The translations under genes were made by a program, and so were the position numbers. A DNA stretch of 64,000 nucleotides from Chitinophaga filiformis (lineage in GTDB: Bacteria; Bacteroidota; Bacteroidia; Chitinophagales; Chitinophagaceae). Shown here piece by piece: positions 26,673 through 35,487 of the stretch (positions within the stretch are counted from its first letter, which is position 1; every line of letters starts with the position of its first letter). The stretch covers positions 62,001 to 126,000 of the forward strand of contig NZ_JAKIRP010000003.1 in assembly GCF_021646545.1 (NCBI RefSeq). The letters run 5' to 3'. The notes below the pieces were generated by a model that had not been told where the DNA came from, searched no databases, and saw only the letters and a program-made list of their open reading frames with translations.

Positions 26673-27362
26673 ATGAAAAAGATTATACTATTTATTTTAC
26701 TAGCCACTGGTATAGCGCCCGCCTATGCTCAAACATCCATAGGTGTTATCGGCGGATATAATTTATCCTTCGTATATCCTGACGTCAACTGGGAGCCCTG
26801 GAACTATAAAGTATCCTACGGAACCGGATGGCGCGCCGGATTGGTAGCAGATCAGCATTTATGGAAGAATTTCTATCTGCAGCCACAAGTGATCTTTAAC
26901 CAAAAGAGCTATAATTATTCAACCATTGCCGATATATATGATACTCATTACGAATACAAAAGGCGTCTTCTCTATCTTGAATTACAAGCACACCTGTTGT
27001 ATAAACCAAAGATCGGTAATGGTAGGTTATTTCTGGGAGCAGGTCCCTATATCGGCCGCGGTGTAAGTGGCAGAGAAAGAGTGGAGGGTTATCAGGATGG
27101 GCGGCATTCTTCGCTTGATTATAACATCATAAAATATAAAAAGTACCCGCCGTTCAATAGCGATCACAGTGAGCTGGGTGTAGATTATATGAAACCTTAC
27201 GATGTAGGAATCAACTTGCTCGGAGGTTATGAACTGAAGAATGGCTTGTTCTTTAATGTTATTTATAGCCTGGGAACTAATAATACCAGCTATACTGTTG
27301 TCAGAAGCTACAACGGCTATTTAGGCATAAGCGTAGGTTACTTCCTCAAAAAATTCAGTTAA
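26673..27362 (+). CDS. PorT-like outer-membrane beta-barrel protein, paralogue 4 of 4
   Basis: 229 residues with a signal peptide (ending PAYAQTS). It keeps GVIGGYNLSFV, GWRAGLVADQHLWKNF, QPQVIFNQKSY, LFLGAGPYIGRGV, GYELKNGLFFN and ISVGYFLKKFS. It is the most divergent member around the second and third loops (PDVNWEPWNY; PFNSDHSEL). A strong hairpin directly follows the stop codon and closes the array, which supports a single transcript of four genes. Confidence 0.85.
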   Translation: MKKIILFILLATGIAPAYAQTSIGVIGGYNLSFVYPDVNWEPWNYKVSYGTGWRAGLVADQHLWKNFYLQPQVIFNQKSYNYSTIADIYDTHYEYKRRLLYLELQAHLLYKPKIGNGRLFLGAGPYIGRGVSGRERVEGYQDGRHSSLDYNIIKYKKYPPFNSDHSELGVDYMKPYDVGINLLGGYELKNGLFFNVIYSLGTNNTSYTVVRSYNGYLGISVGYFLKKFS

Positions 27363-27370
27363 TGGAAAAA

Positions 27371-27401
27371 GGTGCTCTGCCTACCGGCGAGCACCTTTTT
27401 T
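27371..27401. terminator. Bidirectional terminator between the barrel array and the RNA ligase
   Basis: GGTGCTC (27371-27377) pairs with GAGCACC (27389-27395), preceded by five A and followed by TTTTTT. It lies in the 37-bp gap between convergent stop codons, so it can end transcription both ways. Confidence 0.85.
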
Positions 27402-28407
27402 ATCTTTCGTTCAGCAGGAACTTATTTGAGATCACTTTAAACGAAATCTTCCTATCTGTTGAACGGATCACTAACCCTTCCCTTTCCACCGCTTTGCCCT
27501 GCGGACTTAAGACCGACACACCATCTGCAATCGTCAGCAATTCATCCAATGATGCAGGCAAGGTGTACTGCAGATCCAGGATAGGCACTGTATGCAGTCC
27601 AAGCGATGCAATCAGCGCTTTAAATTCATCCAATGCCAGGTATTCATAGCGATCTATATCAAAGGCATTGAAGAATCGTACTGTTTGTCCTCTGAGGCCG
27701 TAAGCATTACCCTGTACACCCTCTCCGATCAACTCTCCCTGTATAGCGATATTCTTGCCCAGGGCAGCCAGCTTCTCCTCTATGTTTTCAGCTCTTGCGA
27801 TTTTCCAGAAGGTATTATCTGCTGTTTCCTCCAGGTCGAGATTACGTGAGCATACACCAAACACGCCTTCATTCAGGTAAAAAGTAACAGAAGAACCATC
27901 CAGCTTTTCGGTAACGTAAAAAGTATGTTGCCTGAAGGATTCGTATTGGCCGCTCAGGTTCTGGAGCCTTTCTTCGTCTGTCTTAGGCATGAAAGAAGGG
28001 AATAAGCCCTTTGCAATGCCGCCTAAAGCAGCAGGTATAGGAGGTTCATATTTGATGATGCCCAAACGTGCAGATACATCTTCTCCGATCTGGTAAGTGT
28101 ATCCTTCCAGCAGACTGACAGGCAGCAATAATCCCTGGGAGATCTGCCCTCTCAGCTTCATTGTTTTGAGCCTGAAACCTTCCTGCTCTCCCATTTTCCG
28201 GTAAGAGCTTTTCCTGAGAAATTCAAATTCTTCCCTGACAGGCAGGAATGAATCTATTTCACAATACACCGCATGATCGCCGATGTGGAATTCATTTTTC
28301 TTGACCACTAATTTCCACCCTTTAACGGTGGCTACTTCTATCAGATCAGCCCCGGCAATAGGTTGTATGTCGTCTATAACAACCGGGGATACCAATTTCC
28401 TTTCCAT
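27400..28407 (-). CDS. RNA ligase of the Rnl5 (Deinococcus DraRnl-like) type
   Basis: 335 residues. The nucleotidyltransferase motif I is KLDGSS with the adenylate-accepting Lys168; further motifs are FGVCSRN (motif III region), IAIQGELIGEG (motif IIIa/IV region) and EGLVIRS with FKVIS-K at the end (motifs IV/V). A ~120-residue N-terminal domain of beta character (KLVVKKNEFHIGDHAVYCEID) comes before the catalytic domain. In DraRnl, as I recall it, an N-terminal OB module also precedes the ligase core and the nucleophile is Lys165, so layout and length agree. That enzyme seals 3'-OH/5'-phosphate nicks in RNA-containing duplexes. No kinase/phosphatase or RtcB partner is adjacent, so the RNA substrate is unknown. 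Confidence 0.87.
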   Translation of the reverse strand: MERKLVSPVVIDDIQPIAGADLIEVATVKGWKLVVKKNEFHIGDHAVYCEIDSFLPVREEFEFLRKSSYRKMGEQEGFRLKTMKLRGQISQGLLLPVSLLEGYTYQIGEDVSARLGIIKYEPPIPAALGGIAKGLFPSFMPKTDEERLQNLSGQYESFRQHTFYVTEKLDGSSVTFYLNEGVFGVCSRNLDLEETADNTFWKIARAENIEEKLAALGKNIAIQGELIGEGVQGNAYGLRGQTVRFFNAFDIDRYEYLALDEFKALIASLGLHTVPILDLQYTLPASLDELLTIADGVSVLSPQGKAVEREGLVIRSTDRKISFKVISNKFLLNER

Positions 28408-28622
28408 TGTTGTACTTTCGAATGTGAAGTTTTTGTTGGGTTACAAATGTTGTTTTATTCCATCTATAGAGGCCAGGTATATAGATAAGGGCCGCAAATA
28501 TATGCATTTTATTTTATCTGTCAAATAATTGGGCTAATCTTCCTACTCAATTGCCGCATTTGCCCCCTGTCCGGTCCATTTATTGATGCTAACTTTAGTA
28601 TCACTCACCAAACCTTACCATT

Positions 28623-29012
28623 ATGTTTAAAAACACGAAAGCATTCAGCGGATTTTCGGTAAATGACATCAACAGGGCAAAGGAATTTTACAGTAAAACA
28701 CTTGGGCTTGATGTAGAGGAAATAATGGGTGGTAACGTTTTACAACTGAACATCCATGGAGGAGGTGGCATCATGATCTATCAAAAAGACAACCATACAC
28801 CCGCCACTTTTACGATCCTCAATTTCCCGGTAGACAATATAGAAGAGGCTGTAGATGGTCTCACGGCAAGAGGTGTGCGTTTTCTGCAATATAATGAGCC
28901 GATCAAAACAGATGAGAAAGGCATCTGCCGGCGAAATGGCGGACCATTGATCGCCTGGTTTGAAGATCCCGCAGGAAATATCATCTCTGTATTACAGACA
29001 GAAGAAAATTAA
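28623..29012 (+). CDS. VOC-family (glyoxalase/bleomycin-resistance fold) protein
   Basis: 129 residues, one VOC domain of two beta-alpha-beta-beta-beta modules: [22 protein letters not shown] at the start and [19 protein letters not shown] at the end. The glyoxalase metal ligands are not clearly conserved, as in many small VOC proteins, so the activity is open. The bioA gene begins 34 bp downstream on the same strand; a TATCTTTG box in between suggests that bioA has its own promoter. Confidence 0.88.
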   Translation: MFKNTKAFSGFSVNDINRAKEFYSKTLGLDVEEIMGGNVLQLNIHGGGGIMIYQKDNHTPATFTILNFPVDNIEEAVDGLTARGVRFLQYNEPIKTDEKGICRRNGGPLIAWFEDPAGNIISVLQTEEN

Positions 29013-29019
29013 GATTTAA

Positions 29020-29027
29020 TATCTTTG
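29020..29027 (+). promoter_or_regulatory. Candidate -7 box for bioA
   Basis: TATCTTTG matches TAnnTTTG and ends 19 bp before the chosen bioA ATG at 29047. No good -33 TTTG is visible at 19-21 bp. Confidence 0.4.
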
Positions 29028-29046
29028 CGGGAATTTTTTGAAGACT

Positions 29047-30297
29047 ATGCTGTGGTATCCGTATACGCAAATGAGAAAAATAAGCGAGTTGCCAAAGATG
29101 GTATCCGGAGAAGGTGTGATCATGCACCTGGAAGATGGCCGCTCGCTGATTGACGGGATCTCTTCCTGGTGGTCAGTCATACATGGATATAATCATCCGG
29201 CGCTCAACGCCGCCTTACTTACGCAGGCAAACAAATTCGCCCATGTTATGTTGGGCGGCATGACACATAATCCGGCCATTGATCTGGCTGCGAAACTTGT
29301 CAGCATCACACCTCAGGGCCTCAATCATGTCTTTTTTTCTGACAGTGGTTCTATTGGCGTTGAAGTAGCGCTGAAAATGAGTATCCAGTATTGGAAGAAT
29401 ATCGGTTATCATGGCAAAAGCAAGATCATATCACTGAGAAATGGGTATCATGGCGATACTTTCAAAGCCATGGAAGTCAGCGACGATTCTGATTTCACCC
29501 GTGCATTTTCGGATGTACTCAGAAGAGGATTTATACTGGATATTCCTGAAGGAGGATTTAACGCCGATGCAGCCGTAGTGAAAACGGCTACTGACAAACT
29601 GGAAGCACTCTTGCAAAGTGAACATCAGAACATTGCCGCTTTTATAGTTGAGCCTATTGTGCAATGCGCAGGCGGTTTTAACATTTATTCGCCGCTTTAC
29701 ATGAAAACGGCCCGTGAGCTCTGTACCAGGTATAATGTACTTTTCGTGTTCGATGAAGTAGCCACAGGTTTTGGCCGTACGGGTAAAATGTTTGCTGCTG
29801 AACATGCCGGTGTTACACCCGATATCATGATACTGGGTAAAGCACTGACGGCAGGTTATATGGGACATGCTGCTACGCTCGCCACATCGCCAGTATTCGA
29901 CAGCTTCCTCGGAGATGATTATGAAAAGGCATTGATGCATGGGCCTACCTTTATGGCCAATCCACTTGCCTGTGCCGTGGCATTGCAAAGCATCGCCATT
30001 ATTGAAGAGGAACATTATCTGCAGAAAATAGAAAACATTCAGTCTATCATACGCCGTGAGTTTGATACTTTCACTTCTCCTGCTATTATAGCCAAAAGAT
30101 CAATAGGAGCACTCGGCGCCCTTGAAATGAAAGACGCAGCCTGCCTCTCAGGCTTTAAGGAGTTCTCCCAGCAACATGGAGTATGGCTCCGTCCTATCGG
30201 CAATGTGTTATACCTGATGCCTCCATATATCATCAGTGAGCAAGAGTTACTGACTATCCTGCAAGTGATGAAGGACTGGGTTCAACAAATAAAATAA
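29047..30297 (+). CDS. bioA: Adenosylmethionine-8-amino-7-oxononanoate aminotransferase
   Basis: A 416-residue class III PLP aminotransferase. The N-terminus WYPYTQM and the GISSWWSVIHGYNHP segment are typical of BioA, which uses SAM as amino donor to make 7,8-diaminopelargonate in biotin synthesis. FSDSGSIGVEVALKM is the cofactor-phosphate region, Asp236 (FDEVATGFGRTG) binds the PLP ring nitrogen and Lys265 (LGKALTAGYMG) forms the Schiff base. I use the ATG at 29047; the frame has an upstream TTG three codons earlier. No bioB, bioF or bioD is next to it, so the pathway genes are split in this genome. A hairpin terminator follows. Confidence 0.95.
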   Translation: MLWYPYTQMRKISELPKMVSGEGVIMHLEDGRSLIDGISSWWSVIHGYNHPALNAALLTQANKFAHVMLGGMTHNPAIDLAAKLVSITPQGLNHVFFSDSGSIGVEVALKMSIQYWKNIGYHGKSKIISLRNGYHGDTFKAMEVSDDSDFTRAFSDVLRRGFILDIPEGGFNADAAVVKTATDKLEALLQSEHQNIAAFIVEPIVQCAGGFNIYSPLYMKTARELCTRYNVLFVFDEVATGFGRTGKMFAAEHAGVTPDIMILGKALTAGYMGHAATLATSPVFDSFLGDDYEKALMHGPTFMANPLACAVALQSIAIIEEEHYLQKIENIQSIIRREFDTFTSPAIIAKRSIGALGALEMKDAACLSGFKEFSQQHGVWLRPIGNVLYLMPPYIISEQELLTILQVMKDWVQQIK

Positions 30298-30305
30298 ACT
30301 ATACT

Positions 30306-30333
30306 GGGCTGCCAAATTGGTCAGCCCTTTTTT
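30306..30333 (+). terminator. Rho-independent terminator of bioA
   Basis: GGGCTG (30306-30311) pairs with CAGCCC (30322-30327), extended inside by CCA/TGG, then TTTTTT. Confidence 0.88.
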
Positions 30334-30507
30334 ATGAATACGCCGCAAATGCCTTCCTGATCTGGCATTATTCTTGTCAATAGGAATCTGCGCAAAAATA
30401 TATTTTCACTAGTGGGACAATATTAAGACACAACATTTCCTCTCCGATGAAATATGCAACCATTTATTAAAAACCTGAATTTCATTTAAAACAACAACAA
30501 CAAAACC

Positions 30508-31044
30508 ATGAGAAGACTACTTTTCAGCGTCGCTGCCGCTGTAGCGTTGCTTACTGCCTGCAATAAAGATGACGACAACAACAATCAGACTCCTGAGAGC
30601 GCCTTTACTATTGAGGGACAAGACAAACAGACTACCGAAACGCCTTTCGGTTTCCGTGTACAATGGAGTGTGGAAGAAGGTGGAAGAATGCTGATGTCCA
30701 ACGTGAATATCAATGAAGCCTCTTTTAGTGGCAAGATTGATGGTGTTTCCTTTCAGGTAGATACATTTGTGAACGGGCAGACATATACGTTCAAAGAAGC
30801 GGGTGCCGCCGGATTCGACAAGCGTGTGAATTTCAGTGCTGCTGATGTTGTATTGGGCGCCAGTTTCGCTAACAATGTCATTACGCCCGGTACTGGCAAA
30901 CAGCTGACAGACCTGCAGGATGGCAGGATCACCATTCAGAAAGATCCTCCAACTGAAGCATACCGCATAACATATATACTGGATTATGGCGATGCCAAAG
31001 TGTCCGGAGAATTCAACGGATTGATGCCAGTCGTGAATAAATAA
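30508..31044 (+). CDS. Lipoprotein of unknown function
   Basis: 178 residues. The N-terminus MRRLLFSVAAAVALLTAC is a lipoprotein signal with Cys18 at the lipobox (LTAC); acidic and Asn-rich residues follow (NKDDDNNNQ), a pattern that in Bacteroidota favours export to the cell surface. The remainder is beta-rich with no domain I recognise. It is a single gene closed by a strong terminator. It resembles the many small lipoproteins of Chitinophagaceae with a single beta-sandwich, but I cannot name the family. Confidence 0.8.
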   Translation: MRRLLFSVAAAVALLTACNKDDDNNNQTPESAFTIEGQDKQTTETPFGFRVQWSVEEGGRMLMSNVNINEASFSGKIDGVSFQVDTFVNGQTYTFKEAGAAGFDKRVNFSAADVVLGASFANNVITPGTGKQLTDLQDGRITIQKDPPTEAYRITYILDYGDAKVSGEFNGLMPVVNK

Positions 31045-31053
31045 CAGGTGCAA

Positions 31054-31091
31054 GCCATATCCCCAAATCCGGGGATATGGCATCCCCTTTT
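31054..31091 (+). terminator. Rho-independent terminator of the lipoprotein gene
   Basis: A perfect 11-bp stem (GCCATATCCCC, 31054-31064, with 31071-31081) with a 6-nt loop, followed by ATCCCCTTTTT. Confidence 0.88.
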
Positions 31092-31130
31092 TCGAGGAGA
31101 TATATGTGCGCTTTTATCAATGACGAATAC

Positions 31131-31937
31131 CTAATTAAAAGTATGCACCACACTGAGCCCAAAAGTTCCCTGCTGATAGGTTGGTAATATCACATTGGCT
31201 ATATCCGTTTTCTTATTCCTGAATATCCTTTTCACCGAGGGATATAAATAATAAGCCAGCTCGGTTGAAAGTATACCCACACCCGCTCCCGCTACTATGT
31301 CTCCCAACCAGTGCCTGTTATTCGACATACGCAGATATCCTGTTGCTGCAGCCATTGCATAACCCGCTACGCCATACCAGATAGATACATCCTTATATTC
31401 CCGCATCATAAATTCAGCAGCAGCAAATGCTGTAGCTGTATGCCCTGAAGGAAAGGATAGATAATTAGATCCATCCGGCCGTTTCTCGTGCGTAAGATGT
31501 TTGGTAGCCATAACCGTACTTCCCATGATGATATTAGCCATCGCATAAATAGCAGTACGGTCTAAGAAATTATTCTTCCCTTTGATACCGGCCGCGTTCA
31601 GGCCATATACCAGGAAAGCAGGAGCATACTGCAGGTAATTATCGAAATCATAGACCCTACGGTTTCCCTCCAGGTATATTTCTTCTTTAAAGTGATTATT
31701 TACGCCTTTTAAACTATTTACGCTCAGAGAAGCCGCTCCATAAACAATAAATGTGGCAGGTACCAATAATAGTCCCTTGTAACGCCTTTTAATATTCTCC
31801 GGGCGATGCTGATAAAACGAATCCGGTTGGAACTTCGGCGCAGCCGTATTAATAATACTATCCTGCTGCTGTGCTGATGAGACATGAGGTAGCAGCCCCG
31901 CTATGAGCAGGCAAAGGCATAAGAATTTCTTACACAT
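31131..31937 (-). CDS. Exported PAP2-family phosphatase
   Basis: 268 residues with a signal peptide (ending VSSAQQQ) and a membrane-associated PAP2 domain. The three motifs are present: KHLTHEKRP, PSGHTATAF and the region YLRMSNNRHWLGD with the His and Asp of motif 3. The family removes phosphate from lipids (phosphatidate, undecaprenyl-PP, PGP) on the periplasmic face. The protein is distinct from the AUR1-like PAP2 enzyme of the sphingolipid operon: it lacks PPWY and has PSGH instead of PSLH. It is a single gene, divergent from the GH18 lipoprotein. Confidence 0.9.
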   Translation of the reverse strand: MCKKFLCLCLLIAGLLPHVSSAQQQDSIINTAAPKFQPDSFYQHRPENIKRRYKGLLLVPATFIVYGAASLSVNSLKGVNNHFKEEIYLEGNRRVYDFDNYLQYAPAFLVYGLNAAGIKGKNNFLDRTAIYAMANIIMGSTVMATKHLTHEKRPDGSNYLSFPSGHTATAFAAAEFMMREYKDVSIWYGVAGYAMAAATGYLRMSNNRHWLGDIVAGAGVGILSTELAYYLYPSVKRIFRNKKTDIANVILPTYQQGTFGLSVVHTFN

Positions 31938-32449
31938 AGTGTATAACAGTTGTAGGAATAAGTAAATCGACGATTCAGATGTCAGGTAGATTATTCACAT
32001 TGTTGCGGTGTAATCCCTCCCTTTATCTGCCAGGTGTTTTCACCTGGCTTGCTATTAAAAATAGAATAATATTTTAAATTATTATAATATAATTTCTGTT
32101 TGACGAAACAAACTTAGCGGTCAAATCTGTAGAAAAACTGGCGAAGAGAAATTTAATTGGATCTTATTTGCGATTCCAGGTATTCAATATTTGCCTACCT
32201 GCTTATCATGGTGTTGTTACAATAGGAGCCATCTGCAACTGACCAGAGGATAGAAATCTTACGTTATACGAATATCTCATTTCATGCGTTTATTACTGCT
32301 GTCAGCGACTGCCTTCATAACATTACCATCACCCGTGTTTATTATTTTAAACTTATACACCTGCTTACCGGGTGGCAATTGCCCGTGACGACATTTGCTG
32401 ATGCCTATTTTAAAGATTCATTTAACGTTAAAAAATTATCCGGTTACAC
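31938..32449. other. 512-bp intergenic region with an isolated hairpin
   Basis: An AT-rich divergent gap between the PAP2 gene and the GH18 gene. It holds one compact hairpin at 32029-32048: GCCAGGTG and CACCTGGC around a TTTT loop, without a T-tract. A 34-codon frame from 32284 has no support. No promoter boxes with both halves were seen. Confidence 0.5.
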
Positions 32450-33433
32450 ATGAAACCCAAATTCTACTTTATCGTAAAAACTTCCGCCCTGCTGTTATGT
32501 TTGAGTACAATGCTGACTTTATCCCATTCCTGTAAAAAAGACAATGGTAACAATCCGCCAGGCCCCGACACTACACACCACGAAGACACTTCTCCATTCT
32601 ATGGTAAACCTCTCACGAAGAGACCCATTATGGTCGATTACTGGGGAGGCTGTTGCTACGACAGATCAACCGTAGGGCCTTTGGATGCTATGCCCGACGG
32701 CGTGGACGTTGTTAACATTTTCACGCTGGGCATAGGCAGAACAGCTACAGGAGGCTGGGAATTTGAACACAGAGGCGTGTCAGGTCAGAATGAATGGAGC
32801 GATGTGTTGACTAAAGCGCACGCCCTCCAGCAAAGAGGCATCAGGATAGTGGCAACATCCTTTGCCGGCGGACTGGTAAAACTATCCGCTGCTGCGGCCG
32901 ACTCCATGGCGAAAGTCGTAAAAGATTCCCTGGACAAATGGAAATTTGACGGGATAGACCTTGACCTGGAATACGGCAATGTCAGAACCGCGAATATTGA
33001 CTCGGGTATTATTGCCCTCAGCAAATACGTTGGCCCCTTGTCAAAAACGGGCAGAATCTTGTCGGTAGTGGACTATAACAACTACAACCTGGAGCAGATC
33101 AAAAGGTCCAAACAATACATTGACTACGTAATGACCATGTCGTACTGGAACAAAGCCACAGATGTAATGAAATGGGTAAAATCATACGGAGATGGCATCG
33201 GCAACCGCCAGAATGTGTTGATCGGCGTGGGCGCAGGTTGCGCCATCAATGCCGGACAGGCTACGTTACCGGGTGAGCAGCTGAAAATAGCAGATACACT
33301 GAGGACCTCCGCTCCCGGCAGCGGTATGATGGAATTCATCTTTGGATGCAGTTACAACAGCAAGGACCAGAACGGAAATATCACAAAGGATGTGAGTTAC
33401 ACAACGAATATCATCCAGCGACTGAAGAAATAG
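32450..33433 (+). CDS. GH18-family lipoprotein (EndoF/EndoS-like endoglycosidase candidate)
   Basis: 327 residues. Signal with lipobox LSHSC (Cys28), followed by a low-complexity linker KKDNGNNPPGPDTT, so it should be an outer-membrane lipoprotein. The catalytic TIM barrel has the GH18 signature FDGIDLDLEYG (166-176) with the DxDxE triad D170-D172-E174 intact, and a later VMTMSYW segment near the substrate Tyr/Trp position. GH18 includes chitinases and endo-beta-N-acetylglucosaminidases acting on N-glycans; the short single-domain lipoprotein form is common among the latter. Linkage to the mannoside operon 12 kb away is speculative. An inverted repeat follows the stop. Confidence 0.88.
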   Translation: MKPKFYFIVKTSALLLCLSTMLTLSHSCKKDNGNNPPGPDTTHHEDTSPFYGKPLTKRPIMVDYWGGCCYDRSTVGPLDAMPDGVDVVNIFTLGIGRTATGGWEFEHRGVSGQNEWSDVLTKAHALQQRGIRIVATSFAGGLVKLSAAAADSMAKVVKDSLDKWKFDGIDLDLEYGNVRTANIDSGIIALSKYVGPLSKTGRILSVVDYNNYNLEQIKRSKQYIDYVMTMSYWNKATDVMKWVKSYGDGIGNRQNVLIGVGAGCAINAGQATLPGEQLKIADTLRTSAPGSGMMEFIFGCSYNSKDQNGNITKDVSYTTNIIQRLKK

Positions 33434-33439
33434 CAGCTG

Positions 33440-33474
33440 GAACAGCCGGGCAAGGAGTCTTAGCCCGGCTGTTC
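33440..33474 (+). terminator. Strong hairpin after the GH18 gene, no T-tract
   Basis: A perfect 12-bp GC-rich stem (GAACAGCCGGGC, 33440-33451, with 33463-33474) with an 11-nt loop, beginning 7 bp after the stop codon. No run of T follows, so it may act as an RNA-stability or Rho-assisted end. Confidence 0.6.
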
Positions 33475-33506
33475 GCCAGTTCTCAGCTAATATCTTCTAT
33501 TCGTCT

Positions 33507-33514
33507 TACCTTTG
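33507..33514 (+). promoter_or_regulatory. Candidate -7 box of the helicase gene
   Basis: TACCTTTG matches TAnnTTTG and ends 4 bp before the ATG at 33519. If real, transcription would start at or near the start codon, giving an almost leaderless mRNA. No clear -33 box. Confidence 0.35.
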
Positions 33515-33518
33515 CAGG

Positions 33519-35426
33519 ATGGATTATTTCAAAAAGCTGCTTGAATTACTGAAAACTGAGCGGGAAGTAGACAGGAACGCATATCTGGAAATGACAGCAT
33601 CAACGTCCGTAGCCGAGCGCAGGGCTAATGGGCTTACCTGGTACCCTATTGCCATCAGAGGTTCGGAAATGAGCCGCGGAGACTATCTCACCGTGGAAGT
33701 GGAGCGTACTACTCACCAGGATATCGTTCACCAGCTCCGTTTTGGCGTATCAGCAGTTCTGTTTTCGAATCATGATCCTAAAACAGACCGGGTAGAAGGC
33801 ACTATCTCCTACCAGGGGGGTAACCGCCTGAAAATCACACTCCGTACGGATGAGCTGCCCGAATGGGCCAATAATGGCAAATTAGGCATTGATCTGCTGT
33901 TTGACGACAACAGCTATGATGAGATGCAAAATGCCCTTAAACAGGCCGATACCCGTATCAACAAGGAAGAGAATGATCGTCTCATCAGCATCCTGACCGG
34001 CGAAAAATCGCCTACCTTCCGGGATGATGTGCCACCGGTTACCATCCCCCGCCTGAATGATTCCCAGCAGGCCGCTGTGAACCGCATACTGGCGGCGAAT
34101 GACCTGGCTATTGTACACGGCCCTCCCGGCACAGGAAAAACCACTACCCTGGTACAGGCTATCAAAGCGCTGATAAAACAGGATAACAAACAGATACTGG
34201 TGGTTGCACCCAGCAATACCGCTGTGGACCTGCTCAGTGAAAAACTGGCCGACGAAGGACTGAACGTATTACGCGTGGGTAACCCGGCCCGTGTTTCCGA
34301 ACGGCTGTCAGCCCTGACGCTGGATAGCCGGATGGCGGAACACAACAGCATGAAGGAGATCAAACGCCTGAAAAAACAGGCGAATGAATTCCGGGACATG
34401 GCACATAAGTACAAGCGGAATTTCGGAAAGGCAGAACGGGAACAACGCAAGGCGCTGTTTGACGAGGCCCGCAGTATCATGAAATCCGTCGAAAATACCG
34501 AACAATACATCATGGACGACCTGCTGACAAAGGCACAGGTGATCACTGCTACCCTGGTGGGCGCCAATCACTACACCGTACGCCAGCTGAAATACCATAC
34601 CATCGTCATTGACGAAGCCGGACAGGCACTGGAACCAGCCTGCTGGATTCCGATCCTGAAAGCACAGAAGGTAGTGCTGGCCGGCGACCATTGCCAGCTG
34701 TCCCCTACTGTAAAGTCGGACGAAGCCGCCAGGAACGGGCTGAGTACCACCCTGCTGGAAAAATGCATCGCCCGCCATCCTGAATCGGTGGTGCTGCTGG
34801 AAGAACAGTACCGCATGCACCAGCTGATCATGGGTTATTCTTCTTCCATCTTCTACGAAGACAGACTGAAGGCGCACGCTTCTGTGGCCGGACATACCCT
34901 CTTTCCGCAGGATATGCCCCTTTCTTTTGTGGATACCGCCGGCTGCGGATTTGACGAAAAATCCGAAGGCACCAGCACGACCAATCCGGAGGAAGCTGCC
35001 TTCCTTTTCAAACACCTGACACAGTTTGTAACAGGGCTCAACACACATTACCAGCAGGAAGATTTTCCCTCTATTGCTATTATTTCGCCCTACAAGCAGC
35101 AGATCCATCTCCTGAAGGAACAGCTGCAGGACTCTCCAGCACTGCAATCCTACGGGGATAAGATCTCTGTAAATACGATCGACAGTTTCCAGGGGCAGGA
35201 AAGGGATATTGTATATATCAGTATGACGAGGAGCAATAACGATAACAAGATCGGCTTCCTGTCCGACATCCGCCGCATGAATGTGGCCATGACAAGGGCC
35301 CGTAAGAAGCTGGTAATCATAGGCGACAGCGCCACACTTTCCCAATTGCCCTTCTATGCAGGGTTTATCTCTTACGCAGAGCAGCAAAACGCCTACCAGA
35401 GCGCCTGGGAATTTATGGATAACTAG
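33519..35426 (+). CDS. SF1B Upf1/IGHMBP2-like helicase
   Basis: 635 residues. The N-terminal ~180 residues include the beta-barrel region (1B-like) of Upf1/SMUBP-2 proteins. Walker A is GPPGTGKT (201-208), then VVAPSNTAVDLL (motif Ia), Walker B VIDEAG (363-368), LAGDHCQLSPTV (motif III), LEEQYRMH (motif IV region), VNTIDSFQGQERDIV (motif V) and MNVAMTRARKKLVIIGD (motif VI). A charged helical stalk (about 275-320) lies between motifs Ia and II. Bacterial members are 5'-3' RNA/DNA helicases of poorly known role. It is a single gene, possibly co-transcribed with the unknown exported protein 61 bp downstream. Confidence 0.93.
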   Translation: MDYFKKLLELLKTEREVDRNAYLEMTASTSVAERRANGLTWYPIAIRGSEMSRGDYLTVEVERTTHQDIVHQLRFGVSAVLFSNHDPKTDRVEGTISYQGGNRLKITLRTDELPEWANNGKLGIDLLFDDNSYDEMQNALKQADTRINKEENDRLISILTGEKSPTFRDDVPPVTIPRLNDSQQAAVNRILAANDLAIVHGPPGTGKTTTLVQAIKALIKQDNKQILVVAPSNTAVDLLSEKLADEGLNVLRVGNPARVSERLSALTLDSRMAEHNSMKEIKRLKKQANEFRDMAHKYKRNFGKAEREQRKALFDEARSIMKSVENTEQYIMDDLLTKAQVITATLVGANHYTVRQLKYHTIVIDEAGQALEPACWIPILKAQKVVLAGDHCQLSPTVKSDEAARNGLSTTLLEKCIARHPESVVLLEEQYRMHQLIMGYSSSIFYEDRLKAHASVAGHTLFPQDMPLSFVDTAGCGFDEKSEGTSTTNPEEAAFLFKHLTQFVTGLNTHYQQEDFPSIAIISPYKQQIHLLKEQLQDSPALQSYGDKISVNTIDSFQGQERDIVYISMTRSNNDNKIGFLSDIRRMNVAMTRARKKLVIIGDSATLSQLPFYAGFISYAEQQNAYQSAWEFMDN

Positions 35427-35487
35427 GTCGGAAATTTTGATACCTTTATTGCCAATTGTCATAACTCTATCCTAACAACCTGAACCT

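Noticed and set aside
31131..31937. A second sphingolipid (IPC) synthase
   Set aside because: The PAP2 motifs are of the phosphatase type (PSGH, no PPWY) and the gene is 10 kb from the lipid operon.
32284..32388. 34-codon frame starting with a hydrophobic stretch upstream of the GH18 gene
   Set aside because: Short, no mature domain, no promoter and no support other than a hydrophobic start.
34308..35462. 384-codon open frame antisense to the helicase gene
   Set aside because: It lies fully within a clear helicase with all motifs; the translated antisense has no domain likeness and arises from the codon bias of the sense strand.
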